From contig MU004230.1 in assembly GCA_010405405.1 (NCBI GenBank), forward strand, positions 3,245,744 through 3,309,743: DNA of 64,000 nucleotides. Direction: 5' to 3'. The position numbers were made by a program, and so were the translations under genes. Source of the DNA: Microthyrium microscopicum. Lineage: Eukaryota > Ascomycota > Dothideomycetes > Microthyriales > Microthyriaceae. This document shows, one piece after another, positions 34,901 to 47,292 of the stretch. The notes beneath the pieces are model-generated. The model saw only the letters and a program-made list of their open reading frames with translations. It ran no database searches and was not told where the DNA came from. Numbering within the stretch: the stretch's first letter is position 1; the number at the start of each line of letters is the position of its first letter.

Positions 34901-37900
34901 ATTACTTCTTTATTATTATTATCCTTATCTATTATTTCATTATCTTTTATTTTCTCAAAATCTTCTAGCTAAAAGGTGTTAATAATAGCGTCTTTACGCT
35001 TTAAAAGCTTCTTAAATACTATAACTAATATAAACATAATATTTATATTATTAAGAAGGGAAAGGTTAATTATACGTCCTTTTAGATTTATAAATATTAA
35101 GTAACATAATATAATATAATTAGTAATATATTATATACTACTAAAGGTTAAGGTTCTTAATCCTTTATAGAGATTAATTTTATATTAGTCTATCTAAGGT
35201 ACTCCTAATATTAGGTTATGTGAGGCAACTTCTATAATAAAACAACTAAGTTATTTAACATAGCAACTAATATAGATATTAATAAGGGTAGCCTTATTAA
35301 TTATAGAAATAGACTTACTATTAGTAAGCTTAATAATTTAAGGTTAAGTAAGGTTAAATATTAGTATACTATATTATTATAAGTAGTGAGGATTAATAAT
35401 ATCTATAGCGCTACTACTTATATTAATTAAGATACCTATATTAGAATACGCTTTACTATATAGAATATAAACTTGCCCTACTATAGTTTATTAGGATTTA
35501 ATAATAAGGTCTTTCTTTTTAATATCCTTTAGCTATGCTATAGGTGTAATAAAAGCTAGTAATATATAGATAGCTTAAGAATATACTAGTATAATGTATT
35601 CCTTACGAACTACTTCTTTATATTTAAGGCGCTTAATATAATAATATAGATATCTAATAATAACCTCCTTATTCTTACGAAAGGTCTTCTTAGCTTTTTG
35701 CTTATTAGTCTTAACATTAGGTAGTTATATATTAAGTTAGTCATCTTAATATTTCTTTCGTTTATTTTACGCTTTATTCTTATTTAGCTCCTTCTTACGA
35801 CTTAGCAAAGGAGCATCTAGTTTAATAAATAGCAATCATCTTTATCTTAAGCTTTCTTAATAGAGGGCTATTAACCTTAATGCACGCGCGTAAATACTAT
35901 AGCTAGTTAAGTAACTTTAGCTTTAATCTTCTAATTAGATAATAGCTCTTAACTCTTATAAGGTAAGTTCTTAGTATTAGCATGATGTTCTTTTTTACTA
36001 TAATAAATATAACGTTTCTTAGCCTTTAGTGCTTAAAATATATCTAGAGGTTAAGAAATATTATTATTTTTAGCGTTAATATTACTCCCTTAATTAAAAG
36101 ATTAATTATTTCCTTAATATAAGTTATTCTAACGTAAGTTACTACTATTTAAACTTATGTTAATATTTAGTTTATAGTTAATATAACGACTAACATTATA
36201 GAGTTAAGTATAGAAGGTAGCGAAATCTTTAATATTATAGGCTACTAAGGGGTTTATAAACTTCTTTAAGATTAGATCTTTAAGTTTAACAATCTTCTTA
36301 CGTTCGTTAAGTTCTATATCTATAGAGTTAGCTTTAAATCGTCTTAGAAACCTTTAAAGAGTCTTAGAATCTTTCATTTTTACTTTAGGTAATTTTAACT
36401 AAGCTTTAGCGTCTTTAAAACTATTTTTAGAACAAAAGTAGCTATTTAAATTAGCTTATATCTTATTTATATACTTATATAGGTTCTTTAATTCTCTATC
36501 TCCTTAAATAATAGCGAGATTATAAGTAGTGCTAGTAAGATGTTAATAAATAAATTTAATCTTTTTCTTCTCTATTAGGATGTGTAAATATGCCTTATTA
36601 TTAAGTAGGACGTTAAGTATCTTCTCCTTCTACATCTTATACTTAGTTATATTAATTTTAGTAAAGTTACTAGGTTCCTTAAAATAAGGGCGACTACCTA
36701 CTATACTTATAGTAGTTAATAATAGGGTTAGATATTATATTTCTATAGGTTAGACATTACCTAATATTACTAAACGTATAAAGTTTAATATATAACGACC
36801 TAGAATAGCATTATCTTCTAAATCTTTATAATTAATATAAGGTAGTAATACTATAACTAATACTACTTATAGCTATCCTTCTAGTTTAGTAACCTTAGTA
36901 CGTAGCAAGCTAACTAATTCTTAGTATTAAAGGTTAGTAGCTTATTTAGTTTCCAACTTTATAATAGCCTATTATTCTAACTAGCGTGCTATATTTAATT
37001 TAATAGTATAGTTACGTTATAGTTAGTTAATATAGGCTTAAACGTCCTCTATTAAACATTACTAATCTATAGCTTTTTCCTATAAGGTTTTAAACGACTT
37101 CTTAAGACAAGTTATATTAAAGTTTAATTCTAGGAGGTTCTTTATAATAGTATCCTATATTAATCTTAAAGACTAATAGCAAAGAGCTATAGTCTATAAT
37201 ATTACTAACGTAGTATAAAGTTATTTAAAGAAATCTTTAGAGTAGCCAAATTTAATATAACAGTATAGGAAATCTCCTTCTTTAATAGTAAAGTATTAAT
37301 TCCATACTAGGTTTAATAAGTCTACTTTATCTTAATGAATTGCTAATACTTATTTTCCCTATTTTAGTCTAATTCCATATAAGGCCTATATAAATAAAGG
37401 CTTATCTACTACTAATAGAGCAACTTAGTAGTTTAGGTTTATAGATATAATAGGTAAATAGGAAAGGAATCCTAAAGGAACGTTTAGAGGATTAGGTTAA
37501 CTAAGTAGTAAATCCAACTAGAGTTATATATCTTTTAGAAGACGTACTTTACCATTATTTAACGCTTTTACTACACGTTCTTTTCCTTTAATCACCTTTA
37601 TTATAGAAGGGCTAGCAATCTAGGTAGCACTAGAGGTTAATACCTCTTCCTTTAATCCTAGCTCTTTTATTAACGCTACGACAAGTACTATTCTAGAAGC
37701 TTTTTCTACTTTATAGATATCTATAGAGTTCTAACGTAGGAATTTAGCGTCTTTATTATTAGAGAGTCCTTTATCCTTTTCAAGTATTAGAAGGAGTTTA
37801 ATAGAATCTTAGATATTAAGTAGTTTATATTAAAGGGTTAACTATAGTATTAATATCTAATTAGCTTCCATATCCAATATAACTAACGTAGCCTTTAAAA

Positions 37901-38423
37901 AGCGTCTATATAAGTTATAGGAAGATAGAGAGCGCTCTAGTAAATAAGATCATAAGCGCTTATATTTAAGATAGAGAAAACAAGGTAGCGTGCTACGATT
38001 AATGCGCTAGTCGTTCTAAGAATCTATAGTAATATTATTTCTATTATTATTAGAACTAAGATAATAGAATAATAGATATTTTTAGATAAGAGATAAGGTA
38101 TATATAAGTAAATAGTAAGTAGAGAGGATATAGAAACGCCTCTATAGATCATTAGTAAAAGAATATAGTAGGGTAAACGCTTTAACTACTTTGTACTCTT
38201 TATTTTAGCAAACGACGCTAAAAAGGCGTTTATTTAATTAGATGTTTATAGCTTTTGCTAGTACCTTCTATAAGGATCTAAACAGCGCTAATCCTAACTA
38301 AGGGCAGTACTACTAATATATTGTTATTATTTAGCAGATTTAAGCATAACTTTAGCTAGTAGCAATTTAGCGATGTATAATAAACGCATAGAGTTATTTT
38401 TTAGTATAGAGGTACATAGATTA

Positions 38424-38645
38424 TATAAGAAGCTATTAGGCACGATTAGGTAAGCAGAATATAGCTAATATTATAGGATCTATGTATAGAGAGAGGAGAT
38501 CTAGAGATAGAGCTACGGATGTGAAGATATAGGGCCTAGAGGATCCTTAGACACACTAACCCCAAATGGGATAAAGAGATCTTATCTATAGGATTAGATC
38601 TCTGGATCTAACACCAAAACACTAAACCTGTAAGGATTCCTTATA
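38424..38645 (-). repeat. LTR of gypsy element A (right)
   Basis: 222 bp partner of 30984-31205; its first bases TATAAGAAGC show the TG end changed to TA. It is followed directly by TTAAT and then by piggyBac coding sequence. Confidence 0.93.
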
Positions 38646-39650
38646 TTAATAATATACGTCTTTTTTAGATCCTAAGGGATTATAGCTTTAGATACTTTAG
38701 AACGACTTACGTAAGATCTAAAGATTATCCTTATTAATACGCCTTAGAATTAAAGGAATCTAATAATTAGCTATAGGGTAGAATAGATACTAAAAGCGTC
38801 TATAGAGTGCTTAGTATTCTATAGCGCGATTATATTCTTATAAGATTCCTAACGACTTATTATTTAACTTCTAAGATAATTTACGCTACTAGAAGGAAGC
38901 TATCTATTTAATTAGTATATAATAGACGTTAAGTAAATATAATTTAGAGTAATTACCTTATAATTTAATATCTCTAGCCTATAGTAGCTATTAAGTATAA
39001 TTAATTTATAGGTAGTGTTAATATTGCTAATTAGTAGTAATCTTACTATACAGTCTACTATAGGGGTAAGAAATCTCTTACCTTTTTAGATTAATAGCAT
39101 AACTTTTTAGTTTTAAGTCTAATTAACTTAAAAGTACTACTATTTAATTTATCTTATTCTTAGCTCTTTACTAATATTAGTTTTAAGTATTAGAACGTAG
39201 ATACTACTTTTTCTATAATTAATTAATACTACTATTACTAACGCGTACTTCTTAGTGCTAGAGATCTAGAATAAAGCTTATCCTACTACATTAAGGCCCT
39301 TTAGAAATAATATACTTTCTTTATAACGATTTTATTTACATCTAGCCTAGAGTTTATACTTTAAAGTATATTAGAAGATGCATAGGAAGTAGCGCTTTCT
39401 AAAGGTAATAGGCTTATATTATAAAACTCTTAAAGTGTAAGATACCTATAGCTTAAAATATATCGTTCGTAGTACTTAACTCTCTCTTGCTAGATTTTAC
39501 TCTAGAAGCTATAAAATAGCCTATCTACTTAGAGAATGCAAACAATGTACTTATTATAGATAGAAACATCGTTAACTACCTAATACGCGTTTAAAGATAA
39601 GAATAACTTATTACTATTATATAGAGTATATAAAAATTATACTTCTTTGT

Positions 39651-39852
39651 TGTTAGGGACCTATAGGCGTAAGGGTGCAAGCTAACAGTAGATGTAATTT
39701 AAGAAAACTAATACGAAGAATCTAAGAGAGAGGGTAGGGAATAGTTATAGGTAAGCTATACTAGATAATCCTTAGGCGCTAAGCCCTTAGCATTATATAA
39801 TAGGAAATACTAATAATATTATAATAGGATTAATAGTAGTAGATTCGTAATA
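39651..39852 (-). repeat. LTR of gypsy element B (left)
   Basis: 202 bp, TGTTAGGGACC...TTCGTAATA, gap-free partner of 46874-47075; about two dozen differences, all transitions by eye. Confidence 0.93.
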
Positions 39853-40999
39853 ATACTCTCCTTTCTAAAATTAGCGCTCCTAAGCTAAAAACTTATAAAA
39901 GGATATAATTTATAATTAAGTCGTATAGTCCTATAATTCTAATACTTTTAGGGTATAAAATATAAAATATAAAAGTAATAAAAGTAAAGATAATAACCTT
40001 CCTTTATATATAACTATTATACGTACCTATTTCTTATACTACCCTCTAGCCTACTAAAGCAACTATTAAGAGGCATTAATAAACCTTAAGATATCTTTAG
40101 AATACTCTAGTTTATAGACTAAGTATTAAGGTACGCGTAGTAGTATCTTTTTACTATTCTAGGAGAATTCTATCTAAATTATATTCCTTTACCTTCTTCT
40201 TCTAAGAGTCTATAAATATAGAATATAGTCTAGGTTTATTAGGGTTCTAGTTATAATATTTAGTAACTAATTCTAGGTAAGAGTTAAGATCTAACTATAA
40301 TTACTAGTTAGGATTATAGTTCTAATTATTCTATTTTATAAACTAAACTTTATACTATAGAACTTTCTTTTTGCTAAAGCCCTTTATAATGCTTATCTTA
40401 CTATTAATAACATAGTTAACTACCTATTCTTATTCTATATTGTTATTTACGTTTATAATTAAGAAGGGGTTATTAGGTTCTTAGAGTACTATAGTATATT
40501 TAGGAATAAAGTAAAGTAGCTAAGCGTAAAAGACTAAGTAGATTTTTATCTTCTTTAGTAATTCTAGCTTATAGATAAGGGTATTAATCTTTTTAATAAT
40601 TTTAAAAGGTCTAGTAAATTTATTATTAAGGGACTTTAATAGTTAGAGAGATTTATAATAGTAGGTATTAAATTATACTTAATTACTTAGTTTAAGGTTT
40701 AGTACTAGTTAATAAGTCTTATTAGCTTGCTTTTTTATAAAGGTAGTAGACTATAAGATCTATTCGTAGAGGTATTTATAAAAGTCTATATAGGTATAGA
40801 AATACTAGTTAGCAAGCTATTATTTAGTTTAGATTGGCTTAGTTCCTAAGAGGGCTTTTAAAGGCATTAGTTCTAATTCTAATTAGGGAAGATAATTATT
40901 AAGTACGTAGAAAGAACTTATCTTAATAGAGGTATAGATAGTATAGTTAGCTTTAAATTTAGCAAATAGTAATAGTCCTACCTAGTTATTCTATTATTA

Positions 41000-43500
41000 G
41001 TTAATAAAGTATCTAAGGTAAGCTTTTAGTACTATAACTAATATTTCTATAATACTATTACTCTATAGGTACTATATAGTAATTAAGTAGATAATAATAT
41101 TAATATACTTATAGAAACGTTGTTAGAATATAGACGTAAATTGTAAACTATAGTTAGAGAGGATAGAGTTAGGCTATCTTATATACTTCTATATTTAGTT
41201 AAGGAACGTAAGGACTATTATCTATATACTTAGGTTAGGAAGAGAAATAAACTATTAGGTACGTATTAGCTTATTTATAATAACTATAACGTAGCGATAG
41301 ATAGTCTTAAGGTAAATATAAGACGGTAAAGTAACTATAAAGTTAATAGAGATGTTAGACTAAGCGTAGTTAAGCGGTAAGAATAAATAAAGAAGACCTT
41401 ACTTTTTTTGCTTAACTAGTTTAGAGAATACGTACTTATATACTTTAATATAGTATTTTATGTCTTTAGCTATGTAGGGCTAGAAGTAAAATTAGTAGAG
41501 GCGCTAGTACGTAGAAGCTATACTACTATAATCTATAACCTTATAATTATATATATACGTAATAGCGTAGTATTAGAAACGTCCTATAGAGAGGATAAGG
41601 AGTTATTATCTATATTAGACTATATTGTTAGTAAGTACTTAGTAGTTTCTAAGTTTAATTAGGTCTTTCTCTAGAGTACTATATAGTAGGTAATATAATT
41701 ATACTACCTTAGAGTCATAGATTACTTAGATAAGCTTATTTAATTAGCTAGCCTTAATAATATCTTTCTATAATATCTTTAGGTTTACTAGCGCGCTATC
41801 TATCTTAGAGTAATTAATTAGCTTACTTAAGATTAGGGTAGAACCTCCTATAATTAGTTAATTAATTAGCTTACCTTTTATAGTTAGCACGTTAACTTTA
41901 TTAGTAATAATTATAGTAAGTTTAATTATTATAGGTTATTTACTATTAATAAGAAGGATAGCAATTTTAATAGTATATTAAGTATTATAAGAGTAAGATA
42001 TCTTATAGTAGGTATTAAAATTATAAGAGGAAAGGATTAGTTATATTTATTAAGTAATTTATAGATTATTATTAGATTTTAGAAGATCTTATAATCTCTA
42101 AGTTAGTGCATTCGCTTTTACGTTAGAGAGACTATTATAATATTTAATCTTAAATTAGAATTAGGAGAGGAACTCTACCTATTAAGCTTAATAATAGAAT
42201 AGCTTTTTAGTTAATATAAAAGTACGTAAGTTAAAATAGTTAGTAAAAACTTATATAGGGTTAAAGGTTAAAAATAATTTAGGTTTTTATTCCTTAAATA
42301 CCTATATAATTATAAGTAGCTCTTTATTATAAATATTATAATTATATTCTACTAGGATTATCTTTTTAGAAAGAAAAGCTACTAAATAAAGCTTACTATC
42401 TACGCCTTTTTAAGATAGGATAGCTACTACTACCTAGTCTAAGGCGTTAGTCTTAACTTAAGTCTTAGCGTTAGAGTTAAAGTAATAAAGGATTAGAGCA
42501 ATAATAAAGGCCTTCTTTAGAGTTTTAAACGCTTATTCTTTAGGTTTAGTCTTACTCTATAGAAAGTATAAAGAAGCATCTTTCTTAATTAGCGTAGTAA
42601 GTAGTACAATAATCTTTAAGTATTCTTTAATAAAATAGTAATAGAAATTTATAAAGCTAAGAAATATTTAAACGTTCTTTAAAGAGGTAGAGTAATATTA
42701 GTTAAGTATAGCGTTAACCTTCTTCTTATTTATTTAGATTCTGTTAGGTATAATAATAATACTAAGATATTTAACTAATTATATTATAAACTTAGATTTA
42801 GAAATATTAAGGTAGAGTTTAGCCTTTTTAAGCTTATTAAAGATTAGATAAATATAGGTAATATATTCTTCTTTAGTCTTACTCTAAATAAGGACGTTAT
42901 TAAGGTAAACTATAATAAAGTTATTAAGGTATTTACATATAGCGCTATTAATATATAATTAAAAGCTTCCTAGTAATTCTATTATACTAAATAGCATTAC
43001 TAAGATTTTAAAGAGTTTATAGCGCGTTAAAAATATAGTCTTATATTTATCTCCTTTATGAATTTAGATATTATTAAAAGTAGTAATAACGTTAAATTAT
43101 AAAAAGAATTTCGCCTTATAGATCTTTATTAAAGTCTTTATTAAAAGTAAAAGTGTATTTTAGTTAGTTAGTATAATTTTATTAAGTCTATAGTAGTTAA
43201 CGTAGATATAAATACTATTGCTTAGTTTACTAACGTATAATATAAGTATAGCATAGTAGGAGATACTTAGGTAAATAAAGCTTTTACTAAGTATATTCTT
43301 AATATATTCCTTAATAATCTATGCCTATTAGTAAGATATATTATAGGATTTATATATAGGTACTTTTATATTTAGGTTAGTAGTAATAGTATAGTTAAAA
43401 TCTAGTTAGTATAGTAGTAGTTTATTAGCTTAGTGAGAGTTAAATAAGGGGATATAGTAATAGAATTCTAGTAGTATTAATTTTAGTAATTCTTCTTACG
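41000..43500 (-). pseudogene. gypsy B pol remnant (reverse transcriptase to integrase)
   Basis: On minus around 43080-42840: IQIHKGDKYKTIFLTRYKLF, then INSAICKYLNNFIIVYLNNV and LI-SKTKEEYITYIYLIFNKL. Around 41180-41100: PNSILSNYSLQFTSIF-QRFY, the integrase core with both Asp changed or lost. Stops sit at expected Trp/Gln. Confidence 0.83.
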
Positions 43501-46500
43501 TTAGTAGGTTATAGTTAAGCTTTTTACGCTATTTAGTATAGTCTTTAGTAGAGATTATAATAATATTAGTAACGTTCTACTAAGAGATAGAGTTAAAGTC
43601 TTTTTCTTCTTCTAAGGCTTTAAAGTCTTCTTAGTAAAGGGCTATAAAATAGTAATCTTTACGCTTAATTATAGCTATAAAGACTTATAGCGATACTATA
43701 TAGATATTAGGGGTTCCTTTTTATTATTTATTTATAACTACTTAATCTTTGTAGTTAATAGTAATTAGGTAATAAGAAGCTATATAGTGCTTTATATAAT
43801 GCTTAGAGTAGAAACCTAATATACGTTAGCCTCCTTAGAGCGTAACTTTATATTTATTTACTTATAGGTTATTAAGGATTATGTCGTAGTTAGTAACTTC
43901 TATTATAAAATAGAGAATCTATTTAAGGTAGATGCTAATATATAATATAATAGCTACTATATAGGTTATTTTTACAATAGCGTAGCTATTAGTTATTTTA
44001 GCATAGTAGAGTTAGGTTATCTCTACTAATAGAATACTATAAATTTTAAGGTAGTAGGGGTTAATAATGCTAAAAGCACTACTACCTATATTAATTAAGA
44101 CTTTAGTTTTAGTATATATGTTATTATTAATAAGGATATTACTAGTAGTGCTCTACTATTAGCCTATCTTTAGAATAGAATATTTTAGTAATTAGTTAAT
44201 AGGAATATAGGTTACTAATATATAAATAATAGCTATGCCTATAGGATTGCTTTTAGTCTTAGAGTTACTTAGGTAGTTAATAATAGCCTTTATTTAATAT
44301 TTTTATTATTTATTATGTACTTCTATTTTATTTAGCTCCTCTATATAGCGTTACAAAGAAGCGTCTAGTTTTTTTAGTCTTAGTAATAATAATCGTTATA
44401 TATTAATAAGTAATTATACTATAAGTTTAGGTTTTATAGTTAGGTATTATCTTGCTATAAATAAATACTAGTAAGTTTAGTAAAGATATTAGAATTAAAG
44501 AGAGCTAGCTTACCTTTATACTTTAAGTTTTTATCTTTATAGTTATAACCTTATTTACTGTATTAAGTATAGTAGTAGTCTTGTATTAGATATTAGTAGA
44601 AAGTAACTTTGTAGTATAGAACGTAGTTAATTTAGTTATTAGTTTAGTTGCTATTATTATTATTCTAACTACTAAATAGTTTCTTACTATTATTAGTTTT
44701 ATATTTAAGGTTTTAGTTAATAACTTATAACTTATTAATATATTTAGCAATAGTAGTAGCTTTAGAAAGGAATAGGTACTATATAATCTTTTTAATAATT
44801 ATATATTTAAGATAAGTAACCTTATTTACTTTTATAAGGCTAGTATTAGCAATTTTGCTATTAAACTTAGCGATATATAGAGTAAGCTTCTTATTCTTTT
44901 TTATTTAGTTTAAGAAATTTTATAACTAGGTAATAGTATCTTTATAAGTGTTGCGTTTCTAAGTATATTAATCTAGGTCCTTCTAGAACTTTATTATATT
45001 AAAGTATAGGTTTAGTAATTTATATTAAGCGTAGTCTTTAATAAATCTAAGGGTAATGTTAAGAGTCTTACTACGTACCTAAATAGTAGCGTCTAGTTTT
45101 ATAAAGAAAGAGGCTTACTTATTATAAAGATAGTCTTTAATATAGAGTTTCTACGTAGAGTATTATTTAGGATTATAACTAGAGTATTTACCTAGATTAC
45201 TCTATTTATATTTCTTACTTTTACTACTAGTTAAGAATCTAGATACTACTAGGGTTAGGCTATTAGTTTAAATATAAGGAACTTATTAATAAGAGAGAGG
45301 TATTACTTACTTATTATTAAAGTTAAGTTAGTAAATATTCTCTTTAAACTTATATACGAACTAACTAAGCTAGTCTTTAAAATCTTTATTTTAGAGATAA
45401 AAGGTTATAATCTTATTACGCTTCTTAGTATAAGAAGTATATAGTCGTTTAATATTGTTAAGTACTTTATTAAGTTCTTATTAATTTATATTATAGGCGT
45501 TCTCTAGATAGAGGATGCGTTTATTATCCTTATAGTTAGCTTTAATTACGTAATTAAGTTATAGATAGAGTTAATTTACTTTTACGCGTATTTTATTAGC
45601 TATAATTATAGCGTTATTAAGTTTGTTAGTTATGTCTTTAATACCTTATTTATAGTATTAGTAAGCATTTATTATATTATTTAGTTAGGTATAGGTCTTT
45701 TAAGTATAGAGATTAGCCGTTTAGGCTAATTTAATATAACTACGTAGCTATTTAAACTATATTTCTAGTAATATAGTAACGCTATAAAGGAATCCTTTAT
45801 AAGTCTTAATAATTTTTAAATATAAGTTACCTTAAATATAATGTATAAGTATAGAGTCTAGAAAGACGCTTTTAATAGTATTATCTAAAGGAATAGTTTC
45901 CTAGGCTTAGAAGGTAACTTCTTTGTAGAGGAGTTATACTAAGGGTACTTAATTCTTCTTATTAAGAGTAATTAATTAGTAGGTAATAAGGTAAAAAGAT
46001 ATCTAGTAGTTTAATAATAACTCTTTAATCTAGGCCTAGTCTACTAGTTAAAGGGTAGTAATTAGAGAATTAGTAAAGGATACCTTCTCTTTACCTTTAT
46101 TTTAGAATCGTAATTAGCTATAAATATAGCTACTTTTAGCAATTTCTAAGATATTAGATAGTAGAGGTGCCTTAGCTATAAAGCTATGATAAGAGTGTAA
46201 AAAATTATAGCATAAAGGTTAGCTATAGGGTAGTTCTATTGTAGCGTTGTCTTTATTACTATTAACCCTAGTCTAGGTATAAGGTAGCATAATTATAGAC
46301 TAAGTAGTATTCTAAGTCCCTAATTGCTATTACTTATAAAGATAGGACGTAGAATAAGTTCTATAGGTCTTAATAGTATCTCCTATAGTAAGATAAGAGT
46401 TTAATATAGAGTAAGTATAAGTAGTAGACGTAGGCGTTAAGAAGTCTTAAGACGAAGTACAAATAGGTTATAAAGGTATAATAAGTAATTTAGAGAAAGG

Positions 46501-46873
46501 AGTAGGAAGTCTAATTTATTATAGTTTGTCTTTAAGGCTTATTATAGTATAGCGAGATAAGTAAAGTCTTACTATAAATATAATAGTAAAAAGAAGTAGT
46601 AGTAGTAAAGGAAGATTATTAACCTATAAGTCTAGTAGGGTAGAAGTTCTAAGTTAACTAGGGTCCTTTAAGCCCTTTAATTAAATACTAAGAGTCTAAG
46701 CTTCTAGTAGGGTTAAGGATTAAGAATTTACGTATTTACTATGCTAATAAGTTAAATCTACTAAGATCTAAAAATAGGATTCTATATTTATACAAGTAAA
46801 CGTATTAAATCTTTAGATTTTAATACGCTAAAAATTAGGATTGTTTTTTAAATAGTGTAAGGTATTAGTTTTA

Positions 46874-47075
46874 TATTAGGGACCTATGGGCGCAAAAGTA
46901 TAAGCTAATAATAGATATAATTTAAGAAAACTAATATAAAGAATCTAAAAGAGAGGGTAGGGAATAGTTATAGATAAGCTACGCCAAATAATCCTTAGGC
47001 GCTAAGCCCTTAGCATTACGTAATAGGGGATGCTAATAATATTACAATAGGATTAATAGTAGCAGATTCGTAACA
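46874..47075 (-). repeat. LTR of gypsy element B (right)
   Basis: 202 bp, TATTAGGGACC...TTCGTAACA. It keeps the CA end that is lost in the left copy, and is followed by TTTGT and piggyBac sequence. Confidence 0.93.
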
Positions 47076-47292
47076 TTTGTACTACTTACTTTATTAAATA
47101 CTATTAAGATAGTAAGACCCTAAAGCGTATAATCTTAGGATATTATTTACTAACTAAATAGTAGGGATAGGCATTCTAGATAAGTATAAAATTAGGTAAC
47201 GAGATACTAAGATAATATTATAGGATAGGAAAGAAGGAATATAAGTAATTCTACTTTAATAATTATATCTAGATACTAGTTTTTGGGTATAA

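Larger units (their letters stand above)
30984..38645 (-). mobile_element. Ty3/gypsy LTR retrotransposon A, nested in the piggyBac transposase
   Basis: 7,662 bp with two 222-bp LTRs (30984-31205 and 38424-38645) and a perfect 5-bp target duplication TTAAT (30979-30983, 38646-38650). The coding strand is minus: the purine tract (read on minus as TTTTAAAAGGGAGGAG) lies next to the left LTR. The order on minus is reverse transcriptase (~34700-34100) then integrase (~32560-32450), as in gypsy. RIP-degraded throughout. Confidence 0.94.
39651..47075 (-). mobile_element. Ty3/gypsy LTR retrotransposon B, nested in the same piggyBac transposase
   Basis: 7,425 bp with two 202-bp LTRs (39651-39852 and 46874-47075) and a perfect 5-bp target duplication TTTGT (39646-39650, 47076-47080). 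The coding strand is minus; a purine tract (AGAAAGGAGAG on minus) lies beside the left LTR. LTR sequence differs from element A, so it is a different family. RIP-degraded. Confidence 0.94.
29739..47170 (+). pseudogene. piggyBac-like transposase, three pieces
   Basis: Pieces are 29739-30983, 38651-39650 and 47081-47170. A 96-residue open frame survives at 29739-30029, and the same frame continues with stops to 30983. Landmarks: TIYIKEKLIPKGFKV around 30700, then RFLIFTNNFFN directly at the first insertion, continuing after it as NIRLF-ILRDYSFRYFRTTYVRSKDYPY. The Asn in FTNN replaces the catalytic Asp of the family FxDNxF motif. At the second insertion the C-terminal cysteine motif is recognisable with Tyr in place of several Cys: YYYIEYIKIILLC, then TTYFIKYY on the other side. 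Cys-to-Tyr and Asp-to-Asn are G-to-A changes. The middle piece changes frame at least once. Confidence 0.78.
29517..47288 (+). mobile_element. piggyBac-like DNA transposon split by two LTR elements
   Basis: Without the two nested gypsy elements it is about 2.7 kb. Proposed ends: TTAA (29513-29516) followed by ACCCAAAATATACG on the left, and CTAGTTTTTGGGT followed by ATAA (47289-47292) on the right, i.e. a short inverted ACCCAAAA with a TTAA-type target, one base altered. Transposase sequence identifies the family; the exact ends are uncertain. Confidence 0.7.
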
